Assembly: GCA_003508835.1 (NCBI GenBank)
Contig: PUFA01000116.1
Coordinates: forward strand, 5,580,001 to 5,644,000
Direction of reading: 5' to 3'
DNA from: Eonycteris spelaea
Taxonomy: Eukaryota > Chordata > Mammalia > Chiroptera > Pteropodidae
DNA length: 64,000 nt
The stretch's first letter is position 1. The number at the start of each line of letters is the position of its first letter. The translations under genes were made by a program, and so were the position numbers. Shown here one piece after another: positions 21,850-32,639 of the stretch. The notes under the pieces were generated by a model. The model was given only the letters and a program-made list of their open reading frames with translations. It was not told where the DNA came from and searched no databases.

Positions 21850-21965
21850 GCCCTGCTATTTCAGATGAGAAAAACAAACCCAGAAGGTGAAGGCTCACGC
21901 TGAATGTAACAGCTAAGAAGTATGGAAAGGAAGGAGCATTCAGGTTCCAGAGTCCAATTTCAATG
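21850..21965 (-). mobile_element. MIR SINE
   Basis: Reverse-complement MIR core on plus: 'ttcagatgagaaaaacaaac', then 'aacagctaagaagtatggaa', then 'caggttccagagtcc'. Confidence 0.55.
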
Positions 21966-22434
21966 GTTCATCCCTGATCTTACACAATCTTGAGATCTTT
22001 TCACTTTCACCAAAGGTGTATGCTTTAAAATATTCTCTTAATGTTACAAGCTCTACCAATGGGATCTATCTATCTTTCTTTTTACAAAGAAACATTTCTA
22101 TTCCCTTAAGAAGTGTTTGCAGAAAGTTGCTCAAAAAATTGTTAGATATTAACTTAGATATCAAAAAGACATCTATTTGGGGAAAGGTCTGGGAGTTACT
22201 TGTCACACTCTGACATCCTTTAGGGCACTAAGCCCTCTTCTACTGCATTCTTTTTAGTTTCCCCATCCCTACATACCCACCCCAAGCCAGATTCTACTTA
22301 TCTCACTTTGTCTACTTTGTCTTCCTTCTGATCCAATGTTATTTATCTTCATCCTTCACCTGACCTTACCTCATTTCCCTTTCTGTCACCTCTCAATGAT
22401 GAACTATACACTGCTATGTATTTAGAATTTATTT

Positions 22435-24480
22435 AAAAAAATATTTTCAACTTTATTAAAATTAATTTATATCAGTAAATGCAATCATGGTAATTGTAAG
22501 TTGCAATGTGTGTTAACAAATTTATACACACATCTAATCACCACCACAACCAAATTATAAGATATGTTTACCACCCAAAAGGTTTTTGATGCCCCTTTCA
22601 AGTCAATCTCCATCCCCAACTCCAGCCTTGGGCTGCTTTCTGTTACTACAAAGCATGTTTTTCATTTCTTGAGTTTATTAATGGAATAGCAAAGTAATAT
22701 GACTGGATTCTTTTGCTCCATATAATCCTGTAGAGACTTATTCACGGTGATGCATTTAACAACAGCTCATTCCTTTTCATGGCTCAGTAGTATTTCAGTC
22801 CCGATGGACATTCCACCAGTTATTTATCCATTCACATATTGATTGTCATTTGGGTTGTTTGTAGTTTATTGTGACTAAAACTGCATCAACATTCTTAGAC
22901 ATGTTTTTGTGTGGATATATGTTTTCATTTGAGAAAATATCTTAGAGTGGAATTGGAATTGTAGGTTTGTAAGGTGTGTGTTCAACTGTTGTTGTTTGTA
23001 CATTGTACCTTCCCAGCAGTGGTGTGTGAGGAGTCCAGTTGTTTTAACTTTAACCATACTGTTGTACCAACGCTTAGTGTGCTTAAAATCAATCAAAGAT
23101 ACATGTTTGGGTCTGCTTTTGAATTTTCTGCTCTATTTTACTGGTTTATAGGTCTGTTGATCTTCATGACATATCAATAACATACTTTCTTGACTACTGT
23201 ATCTGTAGAGTCTTTAAATAAGGTATTGTGAGTTCCCCAGCTTTATCTTCTGTCTTAAAATTATTTTTGCTATTCTGGGTCTTTGACACTTGCACAGAAA
23301 TCTTAGAGTCAGCTTTTCAGTGTTGACAAAAGTTCCCTGGGATTTTTGTTGAAGTCGTGTTGAATCTATAGATGAATTTGGAGAGAATTGACATTCTAAC
23401 AAAATTGAGCCTCTGTTTCATGAAAATAGACTATTTCTTTATCTACATAAGCTTTTAGATTCTCTCAGGAATGTTGTTTTATAGTTTCAAGTGTATAGGA
23501 CTTGCACATAGTTTGTTAAATATATCCCTTAGTGTTTCATGTTTTTAAATGTTATCGTGCATTATATATCTTATTTCTATTTCCAATGTTCATTATTAGT
23601 ATAGAGTAATACAATAGATTTTTGTATATTGAACTTTTATCTTGTGACTTCTATAATCACTCATTAGTTCTAGCAACTTTTTGTGTGGACTTCTTAGTAT
23701 TTTCTGTACACACGATTATGTATCTGCAAAGAAATAGCATCATTTCCTTATTTCCTGGCGGTATACTTTTAATTTTCTTGCTTTATTGCATTAGCTAGGA
23801 CAGTGTTGAATAGAAATGATGAAAACAGTTGTCCTTACCTTGTTCCTTATCTTAGAGGGAAAGATTGAGTCTTTCATCATTAGGTTTTATGTTAGTACTA
23901 GGATTTTTGATAGATGCTATTGAGGAAGATCACTTTAGTTCCTGGTTTGATCAGAGTTTTTAATCAGTAAATATTGATTTTTTTCAGATGCCTTTTTCCC
24001 TCTATTATCTTTAATTCTGCTAACATGATGAATTGTATTGATCAATCTCCTAATGTCAAACCAACTTTGCACATCTGGAATAAAATTATTACTTGTCATG
24101 GCATATTATTCTCTTTACATATTGCTGGATTTGATTTCTATTTATTAAAGATTTTTGCATCTCTGTTCATGGGGAATATTGGTTTGTCAGTTTATTTTCT
24201 TTTGATGTTATTGGTATCAAGATAATTCTGACCTTATAAAGTGAATTGGATAGTGTCTCATTCTCCTCAATTTTCCAGAAGATTTTGTGTAGGATTTATA
24301 TTGTTTCTTCCTTAAATACTTGATGGGATGTACTGGTAAAGCCACCCGAACCTGTGACTTTCTGTGTGGGAAGGTTTTTAATTATGAATCAATTTATTTA
24401 ACATATTTAGGATTTCAGTTCAATTTTTGAGTCAGTTTTGGTAGTTTTTATTTTTCAGAAGATTTTCAGTTGATTTTGAA
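22435..24480 (-). mobile_element. old L1 LINE, 3' UTR and ORF2 end
   Basis: The left end looks like an L1M 3' UTR in reverse ('attaaaattaatttatatca', 'acacatctaatcaccaccac'). The degenerate complement of the ORF2 C-terminal and reverse-transcriptase region follows to about 24.4 kb. All frames are broken. Short open frames inside it are LINE debris. Confidence 0.7.
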
Positions 24481-24489
24481 GATATTTTA

Positions 24490-24635
24490 TGTTTGTTCCC
24501 TTCACTTTAAAATTAAAATTAAACTTTGATTGTATTTTTGGTCGATAGTGGATCAGGAGATCAAGAGAGCCCCCGTTACAGTCTTCATGGTTGTGTGAAT
24601 CAACCCAGAATCTTTGGAGTATAAAGTAGTGCCCA
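24490..24635. other. junction between two L1 fragments
   Basis: Short sequence of unclear origin between oppositely oriented L1 pieces. Confidence 0.3.
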
Positions 24636-24639
24636 TAAA

Positions 24640-25005
24640 AAGTTACAGCTACAATATATCTATCTACCTTTTGACCTAGAAATTCCTACTCTACAGATTA
24701 ATTCCAGAAATAAAGATGTGTATGGACTTATAAATGTCTAAGAATATTTATAGCATCATTTTTCGTAATAGAAATGGAAACAACAAAAACCGATCAATAG
24801 AGGGCTCGCTGATAAAGAATGGGACATCCATATATGGACTACTGTGTGGACAAAGAAGTAGGGCGCTATGTGTGATATGGGAGTATCTTTGATATACTAT
24901 TAAGTGAGAGAAAAGTTTATACACCAATTTTTATCGAAAAGAACATGCAGATACATACTTTGGAAATTCTCCCAAGATTATAGGGCAATCAAGTTGAGCT
25001 TAGAT
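24640..25005 (+). mobile_element. L1 LINE 3' fragment
   Basis: The plus strand follows old L1 3' ends: 'ttttgacctagaaattccta', then 'aatgggacatccatatatgg', then 'atactattaagtgagagaaa'. Confidence 0.65.
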
Positions 25006-25009
25006 AATT

Positions 25010-25800
25010 TGAGGAACTCGAAGGAAGATTATTCCTAATTTATACCCTTCTATACCAATTGATGGTCTCAGATTTGACAGGTTTATGAAATGAAACCCAA
25101 ACTCCAGATAAACGTTTTGTAACTCTCACTTTTTCTGCCTTCCTCCAGTCCCAAGCAGATTTCCAATTTACATTTTGCTGGTTGTTGCAGGCCGTGGATA
25201 TAGCTGATGTGCCAGGCTGGTGATCAGGGATGTGCTGTAGGAATGAATGGCCGGATGGATACATCTTGCTTGAATGCATGGAGATGCACATATGTTCAGA
25301 GAGTGGACACCTGAGACGGTTCTAGAGAGAGGAGTTGGATGTGGGGGTCGGACCTCGCTACCTTGTTGTGGAGCGTCCACAGGGCTAGGAGCAGGAGCCT
25401 CTGCTAAATGAGTGGAGGGGAAATCAGGCTCTTGGGGCATTTTTTATGAAGTTAAGGCTCTGACTGAGACCACTGTGCCGTCCTTTTTGGGTGTCGGTGT
25501 GTTGTAGAGGTCAACTGTGATGTCTTTTATTGGGAGGAGGGGCTGGTTTTGGCTCTGAATAGCTAAGAGAATTCAAGGACAGCCTGGGATGAGAGGCAGA
25601 GGGGTAATCTGCTTAGAGTTTTGAGACATCTTCTGGACACCTAGATCTGGGGCCTTTGGAGAAGTATTGAGAAGCCCCTGATGGGTGAGATTTTGTGTTT
25701 TCCCATTGAACAAAAACTTTAAGAAGTTCTGCAATTTAATTGGTCAGAAATAAGAGTAACTAAAAGTTTGTTCTGCTCTCCCGGACTTATTGTTTAGGGA
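25010..25800. other. unassigned intergenic sequence
   Basis: Nothing recognised. This lies immediately upstream of the candidate OR9A2 promoter motifs. Confidence 0.4.
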
Positions 25801-25806
25801 CAGTAT

Positions 25807-25857
25807 TTCCCTGGGCTAATTAAAAACAGGTATCTCAGTGACTGAGTCCCCTTGGGA
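25807..25857 (+). promoter_or_regulatory. candidate OR promoter motif cluster
   Basis: Within 51 bases there are 'ttccctggg' (25807-25815, EBF-like), 'ctaatta' (25816-25822, homeodomain/LHX2-like) and 'tccccttggga' (25847-25857, one mismatch from the Olf/EBF consensus TCCCNNGGGA). OR promoters commonly pair EBF and homeodomain sites. The cluster is about 2 kb upstream of the OR9A2-like start codon and about 230 bases upstream of a good splice donor. Motif presence is observed; promoter function is inferred. Confidence 0.35.
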
Positions 25858-26079
25858 GGGAGGAAAGTGGGAGGGAAGGAGAGAGAGACCCTCGGCTCCC
25901 CACAACACTACTACTTCTTGGGGGCTTTTTCCTAAGCCCTTCCCTGAGGACAGTCTTTTTCATCATGAGTGGAGACAGCAGCAAGTTGCCCTGGCCTCTG
26001 TGCGAGGCTCAGCAGTAGCCTGACGGGAGCTGGCCTTGGCTGAGCCCTGCAGAGCCTTGCGAGTGGTGGCGAAGCCCTT

Positions 26080-26094
26080 CCGTAGAGGTGAGTG
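26080..26094 (+). other. candidate splice donor of OR9A2 5' exon
   Basis: 'gtagaggtgagtg' contains AG|GTGAGT, with the boundary after 26087; this matches the mammalian donor consensus. ORs usually have one or more non-coding 5' exons spliced to a single coding exon. Unverified. Confidence 0.3.
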
Positions 26095-26628
26095 TCTTCT
26101 GAGGTTTCTCCTCCGTGAAGCACAGGGTGAGAGAGCATCTGGGTCTGGCCGCTGCCTAGAACAGCGAGCACACCTGGAGCCTGAAGGTGGGCTGGGGAGC
26201 AGCGGAGCAGACAGGGTCACCTCCCAGAATCCCCAGCACAGAGCAAAGAGCAGGTTCAGTTTCTCTCTGACCTGATGCTACGGACAGACACAGCTCCCTG
26301 ACATCGGTCAGGTTCCTTCTTTTGCATCTTTCATCTTGCGCTGGGTGTGCAGAGATTGTGGAAAAGCGGACCACGGAGCTCTCCCGGTAGTTCTGTCTTG
26401 GAAGGCTGTTTGCCCGTCAGTAAAAGGGCCGCAGAGATATTGGGGAGGTTTCATCAGAGGGAGAGGAGGAAAGGAACATGGTGGTATGAGGCAGGAAGGG
26501 ACCAAGAAGAGAGGGACTGAGGGGACATGGCCTTAGCCCTGGCCGGACCAAGTGCTGTTCAGCCACAGATCATGTATCCATATGCCCGTCGTCTACAAAA
26601 AAGTTTGGTCACTGATTTGGCTCAAGAA

Positions 26629-26693
26629 CATATATATCACATATTATGATATATTTGGCATGCATATATATTATATACATATATAATATACAT
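26629..26693. repeat. AT-rich alternating tract
   Basis: Imperfect ATATAT/CATATA alternation with short inverted repeats, able to form hairpins. Confidence 0.8.
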
Positions 26694-26694
26694 G

Positions 26695-27110
26695 ATGACA
26701 TGTCCTTGACCTCATGGATTTATATTCTAATGTCATATGAACAATAAATCAATAAAAATAAATTTTCTGTCCCTCTTCATTACTTTATTTTTTAATGACA
26801 TGATTAATAAGCTAACATCTTACAAAACAAGTGTATTTTACTGACTTGTTTTGTTATTGTGTAACCTCCACCCCTTACATGAATAGAAGCTCCACAGGGC
26901 AAAGATTTTTGATTGTTCTGTGCACTGCCACATTTGCTTCATGTTAAATGAAGGAATGAAATAAACAGTTAAACATAGAACATCATATCAGGTAATAACG
27001 AGCGCTGTGAAGAAAACTGAGTCCAGGATTGACCATGTCCTCCCTAGAGGAGTTGGAGGAGTCCTGGGAGGAGATGACGTTTGCGTGATGGGATGGATGC
27101 AGTGAGGGGT
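26695..27110 (-). mobile_element. L2 LINE 3' fragment, interrupted
   Basis: The plus strand shows reverse-complement L2 in two blocks. One is 26695-26765 ('gacctcatggatttatattc', 'caataaatcaataaaaataa'); the other is 26985-27110 ('cgctgtgaagaaaac', 'gtcctgggaggagatgacg'). About 200 bp of other sequence separates them. Confidence 0.55.
26860..26965 (+). mobile_element. L2 LINE 3' end inside opposite L2
   Basis: 'gaagctccacagggcaaaga', then 'ttttgattgttctgtgcact', then a degenerate 'atgaaggaatgaa' tail is the terminal L2 pattern on plus. Confidence 0.55.
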
Positions 27111-27732
27111 ACAGACCAGGCACCCTAAGAAGCTCGTGGCTTTCGGTCTGTGTTTGTCAGTGCCAGGTGCCATCTTTCAATCCTCCCAAGGCTTTGGAAA
27201 GAAAATGGAATTAGAGAAGAATGAATCAGCTCTGGGAGATTCTCCCAAGCTCCAGAGTTCCCACTTGGAAACCTTGAGGCTCCGTAACGTGGAAGTTTTA
27301 GGAGCTGGAGAAAAGCAGAGATGTTAGTCTTAGGCCCCTTTCCTGCTATTCCCAAAGTGTTTCCATGTGCAACCAGTATGGATGAGTGCTGGGGTTCAAA
27401 GTTCCATGCTTTGAACCCCATCTGGAATGCCATCATATCATCTGATAGATACACTTAACCTAAGAGGAAGTAGGACTATCCCAGCACTCTTAGGGGCTAA
27501 TCAACTAACCTTCAAAACGAAGCAGTTTAAACTGTCTTGGCCACTGTCCCCTGTGAGAGGGCCCATCCGGTGGAGAAAAAAGACAACAACGGTTTTCTTA
27601 ACACCAGTAGAGAAGAAGGTGCCTCCACCCATTTCAGACAGCTAGCTTTGAGCTAGGTTCGAGATCTGGCTTTGTGCAGAGCACAGGAGTAGGGGCATGT
27701 TGCCTGATCATCAGGTAGAAAATAGTTCCTCA

Positions 27733-27765
27733 TCCTCCTCTGTCTTCCTTCTGTCTTGAAAGCAG
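27733..27765 (+). other. candidate splice acceptor before OR9A2 coding exon
   Basis: A pyrimidine-rich tract from about 27729 ('tcctcatcctcctctgtctt') leads to 'ttgaaagcag', with the boundary after 27765. It is 69 bases upstream of the ATG. Paired with the donor at 26087 it would give an intron of about 1.7 kb. Confidence 0.35.
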
Positions 27766-27833
27766 GACCACGTGGAGCAGTGTTACCTCTCTTTTGATAT
27801 CTATGTTTCACAAGGAGCAGAAACAAGGACTAA

Positions 27834-28777
27834 ATGATGAGCAATCACTCTAGTGCCACCGAATTCTGCCTTTTAGGCTTTCCTGGGTCCCAACAACTAC
27901 ATCATATTCTTTTTGCTATATTCTTCTCTTCTACTCGGTGACATTAATGGGGAACACAGTCATCATCGCAATGGTCTGTGTTGACAAACGTCTGCAGTCC
28001 CCCATGTACTTCTTCCTTGGCCATCTCTCCGCCTTGGAGATCCTGATCACGTCCATCATCGTCCCCGTCATGCTTTGGGGGTTGCTGCTCCCTGGGATGC
28101 AGACAATATCCCTGGCTGCATGTGTCTCCCAGCTCTTCCTGTACCTTGCCGTGGGGACCACAGAGTTTGCCTTACTGGGGGCCATGGCCGTGGACCGTTA
28201 CGTGGCCGTCTGCAACCCTCTGAGGTACGACGTCATCATGAGCAGCAGCACCTGCATCTGGGTGGTAATCGCGTCATGGGTGTTTGGGTTCCTTTCTGAA
28301 ATCTGGCCAGTCTATGCCACATTTCAGCTTACCTTCTGCAAATCAAATCTGCTAGACCATTTTTTCTGTGACCGAGGGCAACTGCTCAAACTCTCGTGTG
28401 ATGACACTTTTTTCACAGAGTTTATTCTTTTTTTAATGGCCATTTTCATTATCATTGGTTCCCTGACACCAACAGTCATCTCCTACACCTACATCATCTC
28501 CACCATCCTCAAGATCCCCACCGCCTCTGGCCGGAGGAAAGCCTTCTCTACTTGTGCCTCCCACTTCACCTTCGTCGTGATCGGCTACGGCAGCTGCTTG
28601 TTCCTCTACGTGAAACCCAAGCAAACTCAGGCAGCCGAGTACAACAAGATAGTTTCTCTGTTGATTTCCGTGTTAACCCCTTTCCTGAACCCTTTCATTT
28701 TCACTCTCCGGAATGAGAAAGTCAAAGAGGCCCTTCGAGACAGTGTGAAACGGTGCTGTCAGCTCCTCAGCGATTAA
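27834..28777 (+). pseudogene. OR9A2: OR9A2-like olfactory receptor, one-base frameshift
   Basis: Class II odorant receptor (seven-helix GPCR, signals through Golf in olfactory neurons). An in-frame TAA directly precedes ATG ATG at 27834. The protein opens MMSNHSSATEFCLLGFPGSQ (NHS glycosylation site), as in human OR9A2. The frame breaks in TM1 at about 27924-27929, where one base is missing, and it ends at TGA 27939-27941 after 35 codons. From 27938 the other frame is open for 279 codons to TAA at 28775-28777 and carries every OR landmark. These are MGN (TM1 end), PMYFFLGHLS (TM2), the TM3 cysteine in AACVSQ, MAVDRYVAVCNPLRY, the loop-2 cysteines around CKSNLLDHFFCD, SYTYIISTIL (TM5), KAFSTCASHF (TM6) and FLNPFIFTLRN (TM7). 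Length without the break would be about 314, normal for the family. A single lesion in an otherwise clean gene means either very recent pseudogenisation or a base error in the assembly. No poly(A) signal was identified nearby. Confidence 0.92.
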
Positions 28778-28779
28778 CT

Positions 28780-30750
28780 CTTCTCTTTGCCAACGTTAGG
28801 TGGTACGATCCCTACTGTAACCTAGGACATCCTACCTGCTCTATCACCGTTATCATCGTTGCAAAAATCAAACAGCAGGTGCCACTCCCGATCATGCCAT
28901 GGGAGAAGGCAAGGCAGGTAAAAACGAAACCCATTCTCTCTCTGCCCGCTAGAATCTCATAGCCTCAGTTTCTACTTGCTTCCATGGATGAATTCAGGGA
29001 AGCATATCCTTGTGGTGTTGAAGGAACTAGAGAAAGGAAATGCATAATTTTTTTTTTGGTAAAGTTGTGTGAGCTCAGTTAATTTGCTTATAATCCATTT
29101 CTGAAAATGTATTTCCTGGGGGAGGTAGGAAGTGGGGGTGGAGGTTGGGGTGAGATAAATGACATCATCAGAGGACAAAGGAAGATGCTTACTTTGTTTT
29201 ATCAGCTGTTGCTAAGTCCTTTCCTACATTGTTGTGCAATTTCTTGACAAGAAAGCCGTATGTATTTTAAATATCCTAAGGTTCTCTTTTTCTCTGGTTG
29301 TTGACCATATTCTCCCGGCCCATTGCTATTACAAATTAATACAGCATTGTATACACTGTGCCACAGAACCCATCCAGAGTAGTGACATAGAGATGGAACG
29401 CTTCTCATTCTGCAAATCTTGGTGATATAAAGAAGATGAAAATATTTGGGGATAGGAATGGAGGAAAAGTTCATTTTGCTAAGCTTCAGGCTATTTCTTA
29501 ACATCTCCCTTTTGTGGCATGTATGGGAGTAGAGAAAATGACTAATTCCAGAGAGAGATTCTGTGTTTTACAGCTGATTAAAGCAACCATTTCTGCTCAG
29601 AGTACTCCCAGATCCAGACTTCAGGCTTTATATGCTTTCTGATTCTTTGTCTCCCAAGTCCGAGTGTCTCAGTACTTTTTCTTAGATCTACTGTTTGGGG
29701 AGAATTTAAAAAACGAGAGGCTAGCTATCCCCTTCACTCCCAGGTCCCCAGCAGATCCAGGCCGTGGCTGTTTGGCAGTGCAGCGAGAGGCATTTCACAT
29801 AATGTTGGAGGGTGGGCTCTGAAGACAGGAGTTTGCTTCGATGGCAGCAGTCTGCACACCCCGCCAGCTCGGACGTGGGCGGGCAAGTGAGCTGCCCAGC
29901 AGTGGCCTCACGGCGTTACTTAGGGTTCCAAAGAGTGCTGTGTGAGGCTGCCTTCCCAGCTGGTGGGGAGAGGCAAGGACACCCCGTGTGACTGAGCGGT
30001 TTGCACTGCCCGCAGGCACCAGATGAGGTGGCGAGCAGGCCTTATGTCCAGCTCACTATCTGCTAGCCAAACAGCAAAGCTTCGTGGGACCATGTCGGCC
30101 AGTGAAGGCTGACAGAAGGGAGCCTCTTTTTCTCATTCGGTGAGGCCTGTCCTCACTAGAGGAAGACCATTTTCCTTATTTGCTAACCCAGAGAAGATGC
30201 CTTTTTCTCATTTTCACACCAGCTTTGTGTGGCCTAAGTGGTTCCTGGGCTGGTGACGGCCAATTAGGACAGAGAAGAGAGCTCGCTGCCCGCACCTGCA
30301 GTTTCTTGGGTTCACCCATGCCTCTTGCCCTTGTTTCATCCACCTACTGTGCTGTTTCGTTTTCCTTTCCCGCTTTGTTCTCCAGGTCTCACGTTTCTCT
30401 CTTTCTCGGCAGCACCCCCCCACCCCTCTGCCACATTTTACCAGGCTGCGGCCCTACTGCCGATGCATCCCCGTCCCCTCTCTCCCGCACCACGGCTTCT
30501 CCAGCCCGCCCCTGCAGCTCTGCTGGTGCGGTGCTCCGAGCCACCTCTCTGAGGGCCCCAGGCATCTCGTGCGTTTCCTCAGGTGAACCTGCTAAGGGGA
30601 GAGGAGGAAATTCCTCTGCAGGAGTCTAGGACATGAGAGGAGAATTCTTCGTAAAGGGACCGGTGGCGGGTCATCGGGCATCTCTTGTGCAAAGCCCATG
30701 TTTTTCTGTTTGGTCTTTGATTCCGAATAAAGGAAGGTTACTATCTGTAA
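28780..30750. other. unassigned intergenic sequence
   Basis: About 2 kb downstream of OR9A2 with no recognised gene. AT-rich to 29.7 kb, then GC-richer to 30.6 kb. The 149-aa open frame at 30180-30629 has no known motif. Confidence 0.4.
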
Positions 30751-30754
30751 TTTT

Positions 30755-31125
30755 TTGTTTTAAATGGCTTATTAGAAGTTTTTACCGACTAAATGGCTTA
30801 AGATATAGAAGTTTATTTCCCACAGTTCTGAAGTGGGAAGTTCAAGATCAGGTTGCTGGCCAATTCAGTTTCTCACGGGCTCTCTTTGTGGCTTCTAGAT
30901 GGCCACCTTCTCTCTAAGTTCTCACGTGGCCTTTCCTTGGTGTGCGCATAGTGGGAGAGAGAGAGCCAGGGCTGGTGTCTCCTCTTATCCCATCAGGGCC
31001 CCACTCTTGTGACCTCATTTAACCTTAAGTACTTCCTTAGAAGACCCATCTCCAAACACAGCTGCACTGGTGCGTAGGACCCCAGTATGAATTTTGAGGG
31101 ACACAGACATTCAGTACATAACCCT
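30755..31125 (-). mobile_element. ERVL-MaLR (MST/MLT1-type) LTR
   Basis: On plus the order is 'gtttatttcccacagttctg', then 'agatggccaccttctctcta', then 'tgacctcatttaaccttaag', then 'tatgaattttgagggacaca'. This is the reverse complement of a solo MaLR-class LTR. No internal viral genes are adjacent. Confidence 0.7.
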
Positions 31126-31129
31126 ATCA

Positions 31130-32115
31130 TTCTGCCCCCACCCTGCAAACTAAGCTTGTCCTCAACCAGAACACCCACTTCATCTTCACCCTGGGAGCTG
31201 GGAGACACGTACGTCTGTCTGCTGGGGTCTCCAGTTTCCCAAGCTGTGGGTGTCTCCTACCTAAAGTAAAATGGGGTTCTTACACGCATGGACCCTCTAC
31301 TACACAAACACTGTGAAGCCTCAGTAGTTTCTTGCTCTGTTTTTTCTCTCTGCTCCTCACAGTTCACCACAGACATAATCCATACAGATATCTAAAAATA
31401 ATGTCTAAAAATACTACTTACAGATCCTTATTTGAACTTCTTATTCACGTGTAATTACCACACTGCAAAATAAGTCTCATGTATACTCTGAGATATGTCA
31501 GATCCAATGTGTTGTAATTTTTACTTATTTAAGCATTGGCCTCTGTTGACATACACTTTGTATTCTTAGTCATAGGCTCACAGTAAAAACAAAAACAAAA
31601 CTAGAGACAAGACTACTTCCAACCAGAAAAGTTTTTAATAGTCTCTCTTTAGGAAAAGTTTCTTTATAAAAGTAAAATGCTTACCCAGATAGTATCTGTT
31701 ACCTATCTCTGACAAGACGTTCACTTTCTCTGTCTTATCTCCTACAGGTATTCTTCTATATCTGTACTTAATGATGCATAAATATTGGTGTATATGATAT
31801 AAATCAAAATATTAAATTTTCTGTTTTATACTAATGTTTCTTATTAAGAGATAAGGAATAAGAAGGGAGTGGTATGTAATTAAAACTCCAAAGCCTTTTG
31901 GATACCACCACATATATTTTTTTTATTATGCCTAATTAAAATATTCCAATGTTTATTAATATTGATAATAATTCTCAAAACTGAACAGAAATACAATTCG
32001 ACTCAGGTTTTTTTGACTCCAAAGTTTGATCTTAACCTCTCGGTTATTTTCTTCCATGAACATGAGCAAATTTTTTTCAGTAAAGACATTGAATATAACT
32101 TTTATATTATTTGAT
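31130..32115. other. unassigned AT-rich sequence
   Basis: Nothing recognised; AT-rich with short T and A runs. Confidence 0.4.
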
Positions 32116-32119
32116 TGAG

Positions 32120-32352
32120 TTTTATATATTGAACACCTACCTACTGCATGTAAGAAACTTTGGTAAATGCTTTAGGAGCATATACAGAAGGGAACAATTA
32201 TTGACTGTATGTTGATTACTTTATAATTTCTCTATATATCTATTCAATCCTGGTGATAACTTGTGAGATAAGTAGTATTATGTTCATTTAACAGATAAGA
32301 AAAAACAGACTCAAAGAGGTTGAGTAATTTGCCAAAGTTTATTCAGTCATCA
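32120..32352 (-). mobile_element. MIR SINE
   Basis: Nearly full-length reverse-complement MIR on plus: 'tattgaacacctacctactg', then 'gagataagtagtattatgtt', then 'agaggttgagtaatttgcca'. Confidence 0.8.
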
Positions 32353-32354
32353 AC

Positions 32355-32635
32355 TATACCACATCCCTCAGACTGGAAAAAAGTAAAACTATGGGAATAC
32401 TAAGTGTTGATGTGAATGCTGAAGAGGAGCTTTTATCTGTTTCTGAAGGGAATATAAAATATTATGGCCCAAATAATTAGACTGTAGCAAAACATGAACT
32501 GTGCATATACTGTGGCCAGTTTTCAGTTTACCGATTTGTCTTCAGCTGTGTTGAATCTACTAATGAGCCCATGAAAGGAATTCTTCATCTCTCATACAGT
32601 GTTTTTTTATTTATGATATGTTCATTTGATTTTCT
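32355..32635. other. unassigned sequence
   Basis: No recognised feature; possibly LINE-derived. Confidence 0.3.
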
Positions 32636-32639
32636 CTTA

